Positions 1-10,986 of a DNA stretch of 64,000 bases are shown in pieces. The notes under the pieces were generated by a model. That model saw only the letters and a list, made by a program, of their open reading frames with translations, made no database searches and had not been told where the DNA came from. The stretch is from Dendrophyllia cribrosa. Its lineage: Eukaryota > Cnidaria > Anthozoa > Scleractinia > Dendrophylliidae. The stretch is taken from NCBI GenBank assembly GCA_024195265.1, contig JAJLRJ010000007.1, forward strand, positions 25,899,100 to 25,963,099, given 5' to 3'. Made by a program: the position numbers and the translations under genes. Position 1 is the first letter of the stretch. Each line of letters begins with the position of its first letter.

Positions 1-850
1 TTGGACAGCCTGTGCTCAACCGCGCTAAAATTCCTTCAAAGAAACGGCAATCAAAACATATATATTTGCTAAAGGAGCATTCACAAAGATACATTATCCA
101 GATTGCATCCACGCGAAGGAAAACAAGCTCAAGGTCGCCAATCGACCAAACAAACAAAACTTCCTTCAAACTAAACCACGACCATACCAAAATAAGGCTG
201 TCTTTATACTTTACTGCATGACAAAAAGGTAAGCTCTGAAGGGAGATCGCACACAAATTTCACTCGCCACCCGTAGTAGTTTATTAACTACAACCATTAT
301 AAGAATGAAACGTGTCTGGCGATCGTAAACACTACCTTCTTTAAGTTTCTAGCTTACACCGAAGTTGATCTCTTAAAGCGCGAGCGTAGAAGCTGAGGAC
401 TTGGGGACTTTATTAAAACTTAAAAATTTAAATGGCCTCGCGTGGGCAATGATAAAAAAATTTAAACAACCGTAAGCGCGCGCAAGGTAGGGACTCGTCA
501 TGCGACAAATTCCAAACCAGTATTTTTTAAACTCACTGGATGACGACTGTTAAGATTTTTGTTTGATAACTTTGTGGCCCCTCGATCGAAAACCGTAAAA
601 TCACTAAAACGTGAAAAGGTGCGAAAACCAACCTTTTGTTTTAGCCTTCAATAGCGGCCGTTTATCTTTTTTTTCACATCTTTCTGGCTTGCCAGCCTAA
701 ATGCAAAATGATTCAAACATAAAAAGCTGCAAAAGGCGCATTTTTTTATTTACCGCAGTGCTGTTTTTGTTTATTCGTATACATGCCCATGCCCCTTTGT
801 TTGTAAAGCCATGCACAAAGTAAATTCAAATAGAAGTTAATTTCAAAGCA
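1..850. other. No gene recognised
   Basis: Short reading frames only, none with recognisable protein similarity. It lies 3' of exon 5 of CACTA copy A on the minus strand, so it may be an intron of that gene. Its last exon, coding for the DUF4218-like end, is not visible here and could lie beyond the window edge. Confidence 0.5.
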
Positions 851-1845
851 CTAAAGCAAATTTAAAGCGTGCACCGCATAACTGACAGTTTTCAGCTTGT
901 CAACGGCCACTGGATCAAATGTTCCTTCTGAAATTAAGCTATTCAAAAATCTCGATACCACATTCATTGGAATGTTGTGCATCATGTCATAAACTAGATC
1001 TTTGGTAACATCAAATCCATAGAGTTTCTTAAGTTCATTTAAAATGCTCATGCCAGTGTATCCAGAATTCCTGCTCAATCTTTCTCTTACGGTAGGCCGA
1101 TCCTCATCTGCTATTGATTGCATCAATCCATGATCATCATCCACATTACGGTCCTCAAAAGGGTGCCTTGCATGAAAGCGATTGTTGCCATAGTAGTATG
1201 TTGTGCCACCATCTGGAGGTAGTGTTCCTAGGAGGATAAAAGGAGAAGAAATCCAAAATATTGGTACTGGAATGTTATTCATGTGTATTTGCTAAGTTTT
1301 GTCAATAATGATTAAAATGGTTATGGTATTGAAGAAATCATTGGAATTAAAACTACAGTGGCCTGAAGCATAAGGGTGTTTTGTTCTTAGTAGTATACAT
1401 TTCTAAATTATTACATAATCATAGGGCTAGTACAGTAGTGCTATGGATACCCTATTTTCCCAAAATCTTAGCCATTTTCATGGTAACCAAAGTTGTAACC
1501 AGGAGCGTTAATTTCCTGTAATATGGTATATGTATATCCAATAGTAGTAGTAGGTTAAGTATGGATTTAACCTTTTTACTGGATTCCCCTGGATTCCCTG
1601 GATTCCCCTCATTAGCTATGCTTAGTCATGACGTCACAATATGCCTTCCCGCATACTCATTTGGATTTCCTGCATACTAATAAACGGAATCCCTTTTCAT
1701 GGCCTCAACTACCTATCCCTTTTGTGTTATTCTGAAACAATAGGAACAATAGGCCGTCCCAAACTTGCCCGCTCTATACCAAATCACTTCAAAACAAAAC
1801 ACAACTGACACAGATATCATTTACAGACATACATCAAAACAAAAT

Positions 1846-1916
1846 GCCTTGACCAGGACTCGAACCTGGATTACTACGGCCACAACGCAGTGTCTTAACA
1901 ACTAGTCCATCAAAGC
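1846..1916 (-). tRNA. tRNA-His-like sequence, left palindrome arm
   Basis: Mirror copy of the plus-strand sequence at 4021-4091. It is 71 nt, has the anticodon loop TTGTGGC (GTG, His), a perfect 5-bp T stem around TTCGAGT, and a 7-bp acceptor stem GCTTTGA/TCAAGGC with one G-T pair. The D stem has one mismatch. Whether it is transcribed as a tRNA or is only a passenger in the foldback element cannot be told from sequence. Confidence 0.7.
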
Positions 1917-2619
1917 TGTGGACAATTTTCAGTTTGCCAGCCATTTCCAACTTTAAGTTTTAATTTCTTTAACCGTAGCTTCAAAGTTCAAACTTTTAAT
2001 TATGCGAACTTACACTGAACCAAATTTGCATGGAAAATTAGCACCTCGGAAAGATTAACAAAGCAACCAATCACATGCGTTACTAAAACAATAAACCCGC
2101 ACTCTGTTTAAGTTCAAATAAATTAAATAATAACAAAATGCTTTAAAGTTTCATCAAATCATTATGTCAACAAAAGCTGTTTTATTTAGAACAACTCAAA
2201 TCCATGTACTCCACAAATGATAAGACTGAATCAAGAACAAAATGTTAGAATGAAATAACTTTGCGGACATAGCGCGAATTCACTATAAAGGCCATAGCAC
2301 AGGCCTAAAGCTTTGTTGTTGTTTTTTTCGGAAACAAAGGTTTCCTCTGAAAACGATTTAACGCTTGGTTCATCTCTGTGTAAGTAAATCCACTTTGTTT
2401 TATCGTTTGATTAATGTGTTAATTTAACTGACCAATTATTTCCTCCGCAGTAATAAACTTCAGAACTCGGACGGGGATTGTAAAGATTTCGGGAACTGGT
2501 ATATTTCTATAACGCCACATTTAACATCCAAGAAATTTATTATTCGAGGCTGTTTTCGCAAATCCTTGATCATACATAAAAAAGTAACTAGATAACAGTG
2601 TTTACTGTTGTGATGAAAT

Positions 2620-3035
2620 GATAGGGGTACAGGAAGGGTACAGGAGGGGTACAGGAGGGGTACAGGAGGGGTACAGGAGGGATACAGAAAGGGTACAGAA
2701 AGGGTACAGGAGTTTTCACCACCACCACCACCACCACCACCACCACAATTCTATAGTTATCACCACCACCACCACCACCACCACCACCACCACCACCACA
2801 ATTTTATTGTTTTCACCACCACCATAATTCTATAATTTCTCCTCCTCCTCCTCCTCCACCTCCTCCACCACCTCCTCCTCCTCCTCCACCTCCTCCTCCT
2901 CCACCTCCTCCTCCTCCACAATTCTATTGTTTCCTCCTCCTCCTCCACAATTCTATTGTTTCCTCCTCCTCCTCCTCCTCCTCAATTCTATTGTTTTCTC
3001 CTCCTCCTCCTCCCCCTCATCCTCCTCCCCAAGGA
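2620..3035. repeat. Minisatellite and triplet microsatellites, left arm
   Basis: Tandem GGGTACAGGAG-type units (about 2622-2711) are followed by CAC/ACC triplets (2717-2822) and CTC/TCC triplets (2838-3030), broken by short CACAATTCTATTGTTT-like islands. The reading frames here are artefacts of the triplets. The mirrored tract in the other arm is shorter in places. Confidence 0.9.
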
Positions 3036-3127
3036 TCTACAGGCTGACAGAAAGTATTTTTGGATTTATAGACAATGACAAAAAGGACAAAACAAGGACA
3101 CAACTACTTTCTGTCAGCCTGTAGATC

Positions 3128-3440
3128 CTTGGGGAGGAGGAGGAGAAAACAATAGAATTGAGGAGGAGGAGGAGGAGGAGGAGGAGGAGGAGGAGAAAAC
3201 AATAGAATTGAGGAGGAGGAGGATGAGGGGAGCAGGAAACAATAGAATTGTGGAGGAGAAGGAGGAGGAGGAAACAATAGAATTGTGGAGGAGGAGGAGG
3301 AGGAGGAGGAGGAGGAGAAATTATAGAATTATGGTGGTGGTGAAAACAATAAAATTGTGGTGGTGGTGGTGGCGATAACTATAGAATTGTGGTGGTGGTG
3401 GTGGTGGTGAAAACTCCTGTACCCTTTCTGTACCCTTTCT
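3128..3440. repeat. Triplet microsatellites, right arm
   Basis: GGA/GGT triplet tracts, reverse complement of the left-arm tract, with the same ACAATAGAATTG islands. Tract lengths differ from the left arm, and the minisatellite is reduced to about two units. The arms have therefore changed in repeat number independently. Confidence 0.9.
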
Positions 3441-4020
3441 GTATCCCTCGAAATCTTTACAATCCCCGTCCGAGTTCTGAAGTTTATTACTGCGGAGGAA
3501 ATAATTGGTCAGTTAAATTAACACATTAATCAAACGATAAAACAAAGTGGATTTACTTACACAGAGATGAACCAAGCGTTAAATCGTTTTCAGAGGAAAC
3601 CTTTGTTTCCGAAAAAAACAACAAAGCTTTAGGCCTGTGCTATGGCCTTTATAGTGAATTCGCGCTATGTCCGCAAAGTTATTTCATTCTAACATTTTGT
3701 TCTTGATTCAGTCTTATCATTTGTGGAGTACATGGATTTGAGTTGTTCTAAATAAAACAGCTTTTGTTGACATAATGATTTGATGAAACTTTAAAGCATT
3801 TTGTTATTATTTAATTTATTTGAACTTAAACAGAGTGCGGGTTTATTGTTTTAGTAACGCATGTAATTGGTTGCTTTGTTAATCTTTCCGAGGTGCTAAT
3901 TTTCCATGCAAATTTGGTTCAGTGTAAGTTCGCATAATTAAAAGTTTGAACTTTGAAGCTACGGTTAAAGAAATTAAAACTTAAAGTTGGAAATGGCTGG
4001 CAAACTGAAAATTGTCCACG

Positions 4021-4091
4021 GCTTTGATGGACTAGTTGTTAAGACACTGCGTTGTGGCCGTAGTAATCCAGGTTCGAGTCCTGGTCAAGGC
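4021..4091 (+). tRNA. tRNA-His-like sequence, right palindrome arm
   Basis: A cloverleaf can be drawn: acceptor GCTTTGA/TCAAGGC, D arm with AGTTGTTA loop (one mismatched stem pair), anticodon stem CTGCG/CGTAG with loop TTGTGGC giving anticodon GTG, and T arm CCAGG-TTCGAGT-CCTGG. The discriminator base is A. The anticodon arm matches the usual animal tRNA-His arm closely, but the acceptor stem differs while remaining paired. The B box GGTTCGAGTCC is canonical. It may be a functional tRNA gene or a tRNA-derived part of the mobile palindrome. Confidence 0.7.
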
Positions 4092-4465
4092 ATTTTGTTT
4101 TGATGTATGTCTGTAAATGATATCTGTGTCAGTTGTGTTTTGTTTTGAAGTGATTTGGTACAGAGCGGGCAAGTTTGGGACGGCCTATTGTTCCTATTGT
4201 TTCAGAATAACACAAAAGGGATTCCGTTTATTAGTATGCAGAAAATCCAAATTAGTATGCGGGAAGGCATATTGTGACGTCATGACTAAGCATAGCTAAT
4301 GAGGGGAATCCAGGGAATCCAGGGGAATCCAGTAAAAAGGTTAAATCCATACTTAACCTACTACTTCCAATAGGCTTTCACCACATTAAAATTATATCCA
4401 CAAAAAACTCTTTCCTCTATTTTTCTATGGTAAGCCAAATACTTCATGAAAATCCTGTAATATAT

Positions 4466-4629
4466 ATGTTGTGGTTCAAATTATTTTTTCTTTGGTTAAA
4501 AAATTTTCAAACCAGTTTAATTTTTATTAATCATTTGTCTGAGTTCATGTCAATGAAACTGGGACAAAAAAAATAAAAATTAAACTGGTTTGAAAATTTT
4601 TAAACCAAGAAAAAATTAAGCCACAACAT
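4466..4629. mobile_element. Hairpin MITE, TGTTGTGGTTCAA family, copy 1
   Basis: About 160 bp and almost entirely palindromic. It begins ATGTTGTGGTTCAAAT and ends with its reverse complement. Each arm contains AAACCAGTTTAATTTTTATT and the loop has TTTGTCTGAG. It shares both ends and internal blocks with copies at 4893, 10275, 21844, 25549 and 41575. No coding capacity. Confidence 0.8.
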
Positions 4630-4892
4630 ATACTTTTAGGTTTCCAACAAAAATGTAATCATACCCTCTAGCTTATCTCTCCTACAGGGAAATTTTCCAC
4701 CTTGGATAAACTTTCCGACTTCACTCTGAGCAAGGTAGTCTCCTGTCCAAAGAAGAAGGATGCAGCGCACAATCATTGGTCCTGGATGTATGTTGGGACA
4801 GTCTGGAAACTGCCCCACATAGTCGACTTCTAAGCCTGCAAGAAACAAAATAATAAGAGCGAGAATGTACATTTTAAAAAAGTATAATATAT

Positions 4893-5036
4893 ATGTTGTG
4901 GTTCAAATTTTTCTTTGGTTTAAATTTTTTTAAACCAGTTTAATTTTTATTTTCTTTTGTCTCAGATTTATTACCATATTCTGAGACAAAGGAAAACAAA
5001 AATCAAACTGGTTTAAAAATATTTGAACCACAACAT
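4893..5036. mobile_element. Hairpin MITE, TGTTGTGGTTCAA family, copy 2
   Basis: Same ends and internal blocks as copy 1 (AAACCAGTTTAATTTTTATT, TTTGTCTCAG). It lies 260 bp from copy 1, in the opposite flank of exon 4 of CACTA copy A. Confidence 0.8.
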
Positions 5037-7254
5037 ATATTTTATACAGTTAGATGTGTCAGTGGCAGTAGAGTCAAAGTTTAAGATAAGAAAGTTCAAA
5101 ATGATAGGATAATCAATTTTGTATGTTGTCTACGGACCACAGTGAAAGACACCTTTTAATCAAGCCCAGTTTATTAAACAAAGGCATGTAAATGACAGGT
5201 AACAGAATTTTCAAGAGTCCACCTGCAATGACTTGTTGATACTTTTCCTGGATTAGCTTTTAAATCCTGCTAAATGAACAGCTGGGTCCTACATATTAAA
5301 AATAAATATAAGAAACCCCAAGCTGAGTTCTTGTATAACTGTAAAAGCATGAAAGACCACAGTTACCATCGATAAAAATGTCTTTCAAATCCTTCACAAG
5401 TGGATGCAAAAATGGATCGATAGAACATGGCCTTTTCTTTGGTAGCTCTGATGAAGGAACAAACCCAACAACATACACCTCATCAGGTGAGAAACGGTCT
5501 TCTTTGGACATGTTTGCAATTTGAACCTCAATTGCACCTGTGGGAGGACACACACACAAAAAAAACAATACATGTACATGTCTTGTATATCCGTCCATCA
5601 CTTTATTTACAACAAGTGGTTCCAGAAAATATCCATACTCCCCTCAATGGAAGTCAGTGGAAATTCCAAGAGGGAAAGGGGTCTCTAAAACAAAACATTT
5701 TAAAGCAAAGTATGAAGCTAACCTGGAATTTCCAGAGGGATGGTTGTGTTCAACCAAAAACCCTTCTGTTGTAGAGATACATACACTGCACTTACTTGTT
5801 TACTTCTAGAGTCTAAGAGAGCCACAATTCTGGTGGTAACTTAAATTGATTGAAGTACTTAGGACTATGTTATTCACCCATTGAGAAGAAGTTTATCTCA
5901 CATACCACAACTGTGTTTTCCTGGCATGCCAAACGGTGTCCAGCCATCCCAGTGGCCAATAAGTGCTTTTTTGCGTGGATCACCACGAGCAAACTTAGGA
6001 CGATGATGCTGCTAAGTACCACATTCATTGCACAGTAAACTGAACCCTTCATTTTCTTTGGTTGATTGTCTGATTTCATCTGTACTAAAAATGCTATTAC
6101 AGGTAATGCATTTACAAGGTAACATCCATTCCTTTTCTGGATCCCAAAACCAGGAAAGTTCGCAGAAGCGTTCCCCATCCCATAACTCTTTCAATGTAAA
6201 GTTGGCCCCAATGTAATCATCAGAAAGCCAGTGGCCCTTGTCTTTCCAATATCCTAGCATTTTATCACACATGACTGGATCAGAGAACCATTTCTCAATT
6301 TTATAAGGCAAACCAAGATAATAACATTTTATTGCTCCTTTTTTGTTGCAAAATCTGCAAGTGGCGATAGGGCTATCCATCACATCCCATTGAGCATAAT
6401 GAGAATTGTCAAGACATACATACAACTCTTTTGGATCCCTATATCCATTCTCCTTTAATAGTGTCTCTGTTTCTTTCCAGTTCTTTGGCCACATACTCTT
6501 CAAATTTGAGTCATTGCCACAATATAAATCTTTTGCTAATTCAAGTGCATCTGATATGTCATTATGAGAACCATTCATCTCAAGCATCAGAGCTCTCAAA
6601 ATGGCACATAATATTTCTCTTCTTGAATTAATATCTTCATTAACTTCATTGGTTTCATCACTAGTGTTTATGTCCTCAGTGTCAAATTCTGAATTCATAT
6701 TTGCTGTAGTATCAGGTTGCTGATAAGAAGCATCGGTTTCTTCAACAATCTCTGCAAGATCTGCAGAATGGCTACAAGTACTAGATTCCACATTGTCTGT
6801 TCCCACATTCACAAACATTTCACCGCCGGATCTTCTAAAGGCTCTGAGCTAATAAACAAAGTTCAGTGTAAATAACGTTATTAATGTAGAAGTCAAGTAA
6901 TGTTACAGGGTAGAAACCAACAAGGACTGCCAAGGACATATTTCATGCTAAAGGTTTCTTCCATGAAAGCAAATATTGTAAGTCTTCAATACAACAACTG
7001 GTTAATAAAGATTAAAAACAAATAAGAGGTCAAGCTTTTAAATATAAATAAGCGCTTACTCACAGATCATGAACGCTCGCGCTGGTGAACGAATCCAAGG
7101 AACTCTGATATTGCCAGTGTCTATACTCAACAGAGGTAGACACAGGGTTTCCACAGCATAATGTACAAGGACAGTGGACATGTGTATAGGGAAGTTTGCC
7201 GCAGTGGCAGCGAACCACTTCGCTACGATCCCAGGTTCTCTTTCTTCCAGCCAT

Positions 7255-7439
7255 TTCAATTTCGAAAAATCTCGTTACCAGAAGCCGCATTACCTTTGCC
7301 CAGCGGAACTACGTTAACGGGTATGCACTTCATGTAAGTTATGTATTGAAAAGTGGCGGGAAAAGGTTGTGTTTTGGCGAAGCCTGCATGCGAGTCAGTG
7401 TGAGAACTGTGCCGCCATTCTTCATCTTGTCTATTAAAA
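7255..7439. promoter_or_regulatory. Putative shared promoter between transposase A and SAM gene A
   Basis: Only 185 bp separate the transposase start (minus strand, 7254) from the SAM-gene start (plus strand, 7440). Both genes must be driven from this interval or from within the genes. No TATA box is obvious. It contains GGCGGGAAAAGG, an E2F-like string, which is weak evidence by itself. Copy B has the same head-to-head spacing. Confidence 0.5.
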
Positions 7440-8946
7440 ATGGATTCCTCGGAAGAGGGACATTCCAAACCTATGAAGCAATTCTCAGTGAAGCAAGTTT
7501 CATCTTGGATAAAATCAAATTTTGACGACGAAAGTGTGGCAGCAAAATTCGAAGGTGAGTTTATAGTCTGACATTTGCAAGGAATGATGCGTGCGTTTCA
7601 CAAAACTCTAGAAGATTTTTCGGGCCCGAAAAGCTATTTAATGTGCAGGCTATTTCCCAACAGAGATTCAATTTTCGTTCGTTTGAAAGCTAAGCAATAA
7701 AAACTTAAGCCGACGAGAAACGTTTCACTGGTTTTCAGGTTAATACTGCCACTTGAAAGAGAATGAATTTCAAAAATGGCTTTCGGGCCCGAAAAGTCTT
7801 CGGGAGTTTTGAGAAACCCTAGAAACTCGTAGCGTTTCAGCTCAGACAGCAAAACCATCGATACATCTTAAAAGAGCACGTTAAAATTAGCAAAACCTGT
7901 CCATTTGAGCGTCATATCTTGCTTTGATGCGAATATAAGTCGGGTAACTTTCAGAAATTTCAATCAGGCGGTAGATTTCTTGCATGCAATATTGCATTAA
8001 CCGTCATACAAACATCCTCAATTTCTTACTCTTAAGTTATTTCCAACGAATTCATATCTTCTGAATCTGAAATTTGGGTGGCTGTTATGAAGTGTGGCGC
8101 TTTATTTAAAAAGCTAATAAAAATGATGTTTTAAGCTTTTATATGAATGTGAGCTGGCCGTTTTCCCGCCCTTTTTGACGAACGGCCTAACACGGCACAA
8201 ACAAGTCATTTTCGCAGAAATATTTCGGCCAATACATTTGGTCTATTTTTTTAAAAGAAATCTGAGATCTTTCAATTTACAAGTATTTTGTAACAAAAAT
8301 GAAAATTTTAAGGATATTAGTGTTTTTCCCAATTTATTTATTTGGAGGTAAAATTTATTCCGTTGAACAGAACAAAAGATTGATGGACAAGCACTTGTTA
8401 TGCTGTCTCTGAAAGGCAGCCAAGAGCAGCTGGCTGCTTGTGGTTTGCCTATTATAGGTGATCAACTGCAATTAAGAAGATTAGTTGAAGCTGCAACAAG
8501 TGCAACCCAGGAGTTGATTGCACCAACAGGGCTATCTTCTGGTAAATGCAAGCCATCACCTAAAGGGATAGACTCTGAACTTCACAAAAGAGTGTACAAT
8601 GCCAAGTAAGTTGTCCTTGAGGTGTCCTTTGAGTTATGGATGCATGCTTGCGCTATTGAATTAGATTGAGCAAATTTCCTAGCTATGTTATATTTCTTGT
8701 ATTTCATATTTATATAGAAAGAAAGCTGTACGTGCAGCAGCCATCAAGAAATGGCCAGGAAACTCCCTGCCAAATTTTAAAAAGAGTGCCACAAGCTTAA
8801 AAGAACTTTCAGCTCTTGTGGATGAACTTGAAGATGAGTGCAGTTATCCCCCAGTGGGATTTAACAAACCTCAAATTCGTCTTCATATCCTGGATGTCAT
8901 GAATGAGCGAAGGAGAAACATAAGGAAGGGGCATGACTATACTAAG
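7440..8946 (+). CDS. SAM-domain partner gene of CACTA copy A (3' exons missing)
   Basis: Three exons are visible: 7440-7554, 8371-8605 and 8718-8946, joined at GTGAGT/CAG, GTAAGT/TAG and a final GTACAA donor, all in phase. Exons 1-2 together encode a SAM-like helical domain: FSVKQVSSWIK, then EQKIDGQALVMLSL and CGLPIIGDQLQLRRLVE. Exon 3 encodes a basic segment (KKAVRAAAIKKWPGN) and a charged helix ending NERRRNIRKGHDYTK. Copy B has two more exons; here nothing equivalent is seen after 8947, where a tandem array and MITEs follow. The frame is open throughout. SAM domains mediate protein oligomerisation, so a transposition cofactor or regulator role is plausible, but that is inference. Confidence 0.65.
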
Positions 8947-9299
8947 GTACAACTTGAAAACTAAGACTTTGTTTCATACTGAATGTAAGAATATCATCAC
9001 AATAATTCATTAACAGTAATTCACTGGATAAGGCTTTTTGGAATATGTACATGTGGTAGTTCCAAGTATGATCTAACCCACCTGGTAACACAGGAAAATT
9101 TTCCAAAAAAACATTATTGGAAAAATCAATGGGAATTTGTCAATTCCCATTAAAAAATCCATTAATGGAAAAACGGAATTCTTCCCATTCATGGATTTTT
9201 AAATTTTAACATTGAAGGGTTACACTGAAAACCCATGATGGTTTGTGCATGGTAAATTACCATGGTGGGAATTAGAACATATCCATTATGGTTTTCTTA

Positions 9300-9695
9300 C
9301 TCTTCACATAGTGGTTAATCCAATTTATCCACTTTGGAAAATGGTGGAATTCCATAATGGGCATTTAAACATTAACCATTATGGGAATTATAAAAAACCA
9401 TCATGGTTTTTCTACTCATCCCATAGTGGTTAATCCAATTTATCCACTGGGGGAAATGGTAGAATTCCATAATGGCAATTTAAACATTAACCATTATGGA
9501 AATTATAAAAAAACCATCACGGTTTTTCTACTCATCCCATGGTGGTTAATCCAATTTATCCGCTGGGGGAAATGGTAGAATTCCATAATGGCAATTTAAA
9601 CATTAACCATTATGGAAATTATAAAAAAACCATCACGGTTTTTCTACTCCTACACATAGTGGTTAATCCCATTTATCCACCTTCAGACATAATAC
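9300..9695. repeat. Tandem array of about 115-bp units
   Basis: About three and a half units with the phrase GTGGTTAATCCAATTTATCC recurring at roughly 9311, 9425, 9541 and 9657 (spacing 114-116 bp). Each unit also contains ATAATGG..ATTTAAACATTAACCATTATGG and CCATCACGGTTTTTCTACTC. The open frames here are repeats of one another and not a gene. Confidence 0.9.
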
Positions 9696-10274
9696 ATGGA
9701 AGAATCCATTTTAGTAATAGAAAACAAAAAGATTTATTAACATTTATTTACTAAAGCAGGTAATAGGATTAACACTACATTTTTGCTGTGAATTGTTACA
9801 ATAGCCTGAGATAACACCTGGATGAATATATTGATTGCAACACAATCTGCCAACAGTAGCCAGAACAGCTACTAACAATTCCCCCGAATGCAAATATGGC
9901 CGTCCAACAATTTTTTGTTTGGACAGGTTCTCAAGAAAAGAAAAGCAATTGAATAATGATGAAGATCAAGTCAAAATAAGTCATTGTGTGCACTTTCAAG
10001 GCCATAATCTTATTTTAAGAGAAGTTATAGCAATCAAATTTTGGGAAAAACATGAAAGCGAGGCTAGTCAGGAAAGAATGTCTTTTCTCATACAAATGCT
10101 TAAAATTTCAGTGAGTCATAACTTTGCAACCGTTAAACCAAAAACACTCAAACTTTGCAAGATGATACACTTAGCAGCACTTGTTTACGTGATATCATTA
10201 ATTTCTCTGAAAACTTGGCCAAGCAAAAAATTGCCTGGCGGCCATATTTGCATTCAGTGTTCAATTATATGTGT

Positions 10275-10435
10275 ATGTTGTGGTTCAATTTTTTCTTTGG
10301 TATAAAAATTTTCAAACCAGTTTGATTTTTGTTTTCCTTTGTCTCAGAATGTGATAATGAATCTGAGACAAAGGAAAATAAAAACTAAACTGGTTTGAAA
10401 ATTTTTAAACCAAAGAAAAATTTGAACCACAACAT
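10275..10435. mobile_element. Hairpin MITE, TGTTGTGGTTCAA family, copy 3
   Basis: Starts ATGTTGTGGTTCAATTTTTTC and ends with the inverted equivalent. The arms carry AAACCAGTTTGATTTTTGTT and the loop TTTGTCTCAGA. Most similar to copies 1 and 2. Confidence 0.8.
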
Positions 10436-10490
10436 GTACAGAAAGATTGCCGTGGGGATAAGTTCTGGGAATTATGAACCACATGTTATG

Positions 10491-10694
10491 TACAGTATGT
10501 TGACCCTGGTCCAACCGTGTCTGTGGTCTGGACACTTGTCATTTTGGTGTAAACAAACTTAAAAAAACCACAACTTTTTCTAAGATCCATTCATCTTTTG
10601 CATTTGTTGAGTTTTTTCCACTGAAAGATTATGCAAAAAAAGGCAAGTGTCCGGAACACGGACACAGCCGGACCAGGGGCCACTGCATACTGTA
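10491..10694. mobile_element. TA-flanked MITE with imperfect inverted arms
   Basis: The left end TACAGTATGTTGACCCTGGT and the right end are inverted relatives, sharing CCTGGTCC, GTGTC(T/C)GTG and GGACACTTG in order. It starts and ends in TA, fitting a Tc1/mariner-type target site. No coding capacity. Confidence 0.6.
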
Positions 10695-10986
10695 GAGCAA
10701 AATCCTAGCAGTGCATACAGTGTGTCTCACATGAACCCAAACTACTCCTGTTGACTATATACAACTGGAACTTAAGGATCTACTTTAATCAACAGTACTA
10801 CAAAAAGGGTTTTCAAAAATGCTTCAACACAAATCAAATTAAAGTTACCCTCTAGTGATAACTGAATGTGAACAGATACACACAGCTCTGCCAAGATACC
10901 CATTAAAACAACTTCCACAATGAAAGTCCATTTAACTCAGACTGGTTTTCATTAACCTTGACAGTTAAAAATTATGAACAACCTGT

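Larger units (their letters stand above)
1545..4365. mobile_element. 2.8 kb foldback (palindromic) element with 8-bp target duplication
   Basis: Two near-identical inverted arms, 1545-3056 and 3105-4365, flank a spacer of about 48 bp. Outer ends read AGTAGTAGGTTAAGTATGG in both arms. TCCAATAG occurs immediately outside each end (1537-1544 and 4366-4373), which fits an 8-bp target site duplication, as in hAT or P-type elements. The arms differ mainly in the lengths of GGGTACAGG minisatellite and CAC/CTC microsatellite tracts. Each arm carries a tRNA-His-like sequence. No transposase ORF is inside, so it is non-autonomous. It sits in the intron between exons 4 and 5 of CACTA copy A. Confidence 0.85.
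851..7254 (-). pseudogene. CACTA/EnSpm-type transposase gene, copy A (5 exons, one in-frame stop)
   Basis: This is a spliced transposase gene on the minus strand. Exons by splice-site consensus and by comparison with copy C are 7254-7064, 6843-5906, 5537-5367, 4835-4665 and 1227 to about 875. Exon 1 encodes a Cys/His-rich segment (motif HVHCPCTLC then YRHWQ). Exon 2 is acidic and then has paired CxxC motifs. Exons 3-4 resemble the Tnp_2 core of CACTA transposases: DPFLHPL followed by LLLWTGDYLAQ and PCRRD. Exon 5 has the YDMMHNIP motif, equivalent to the DPMH region of the family. The start is the ATG at 7254, before MAGRKRTW. One in-frame TAG at 6012-6014 interrupts exon 2, while all splice sites in exons 1-4 look usable. 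The DUF4218 exon present in copy C is not found and may be outside the window. The intron between exons 4 and 5 is enlarged by a palindromic element. Family assignment is by motif recall, not a search. Confidence 0.75.

Noticed and set aside
2618..3124. Several open frames of His, Pro, Trp or Ser runs
   Set aside because: They are translations of triplet microsatellites within the palindrome, not genes.
9245..9754. Three overlapping open frames with repeated protein segments
   Set aside because: They fall in the 115-bp tandem array and repeat with its period.
9835..10305. 156-codon open frame
   Set aside because: No recognisable domain, ends inside a MITE and lies in sequence with no splice or family support.
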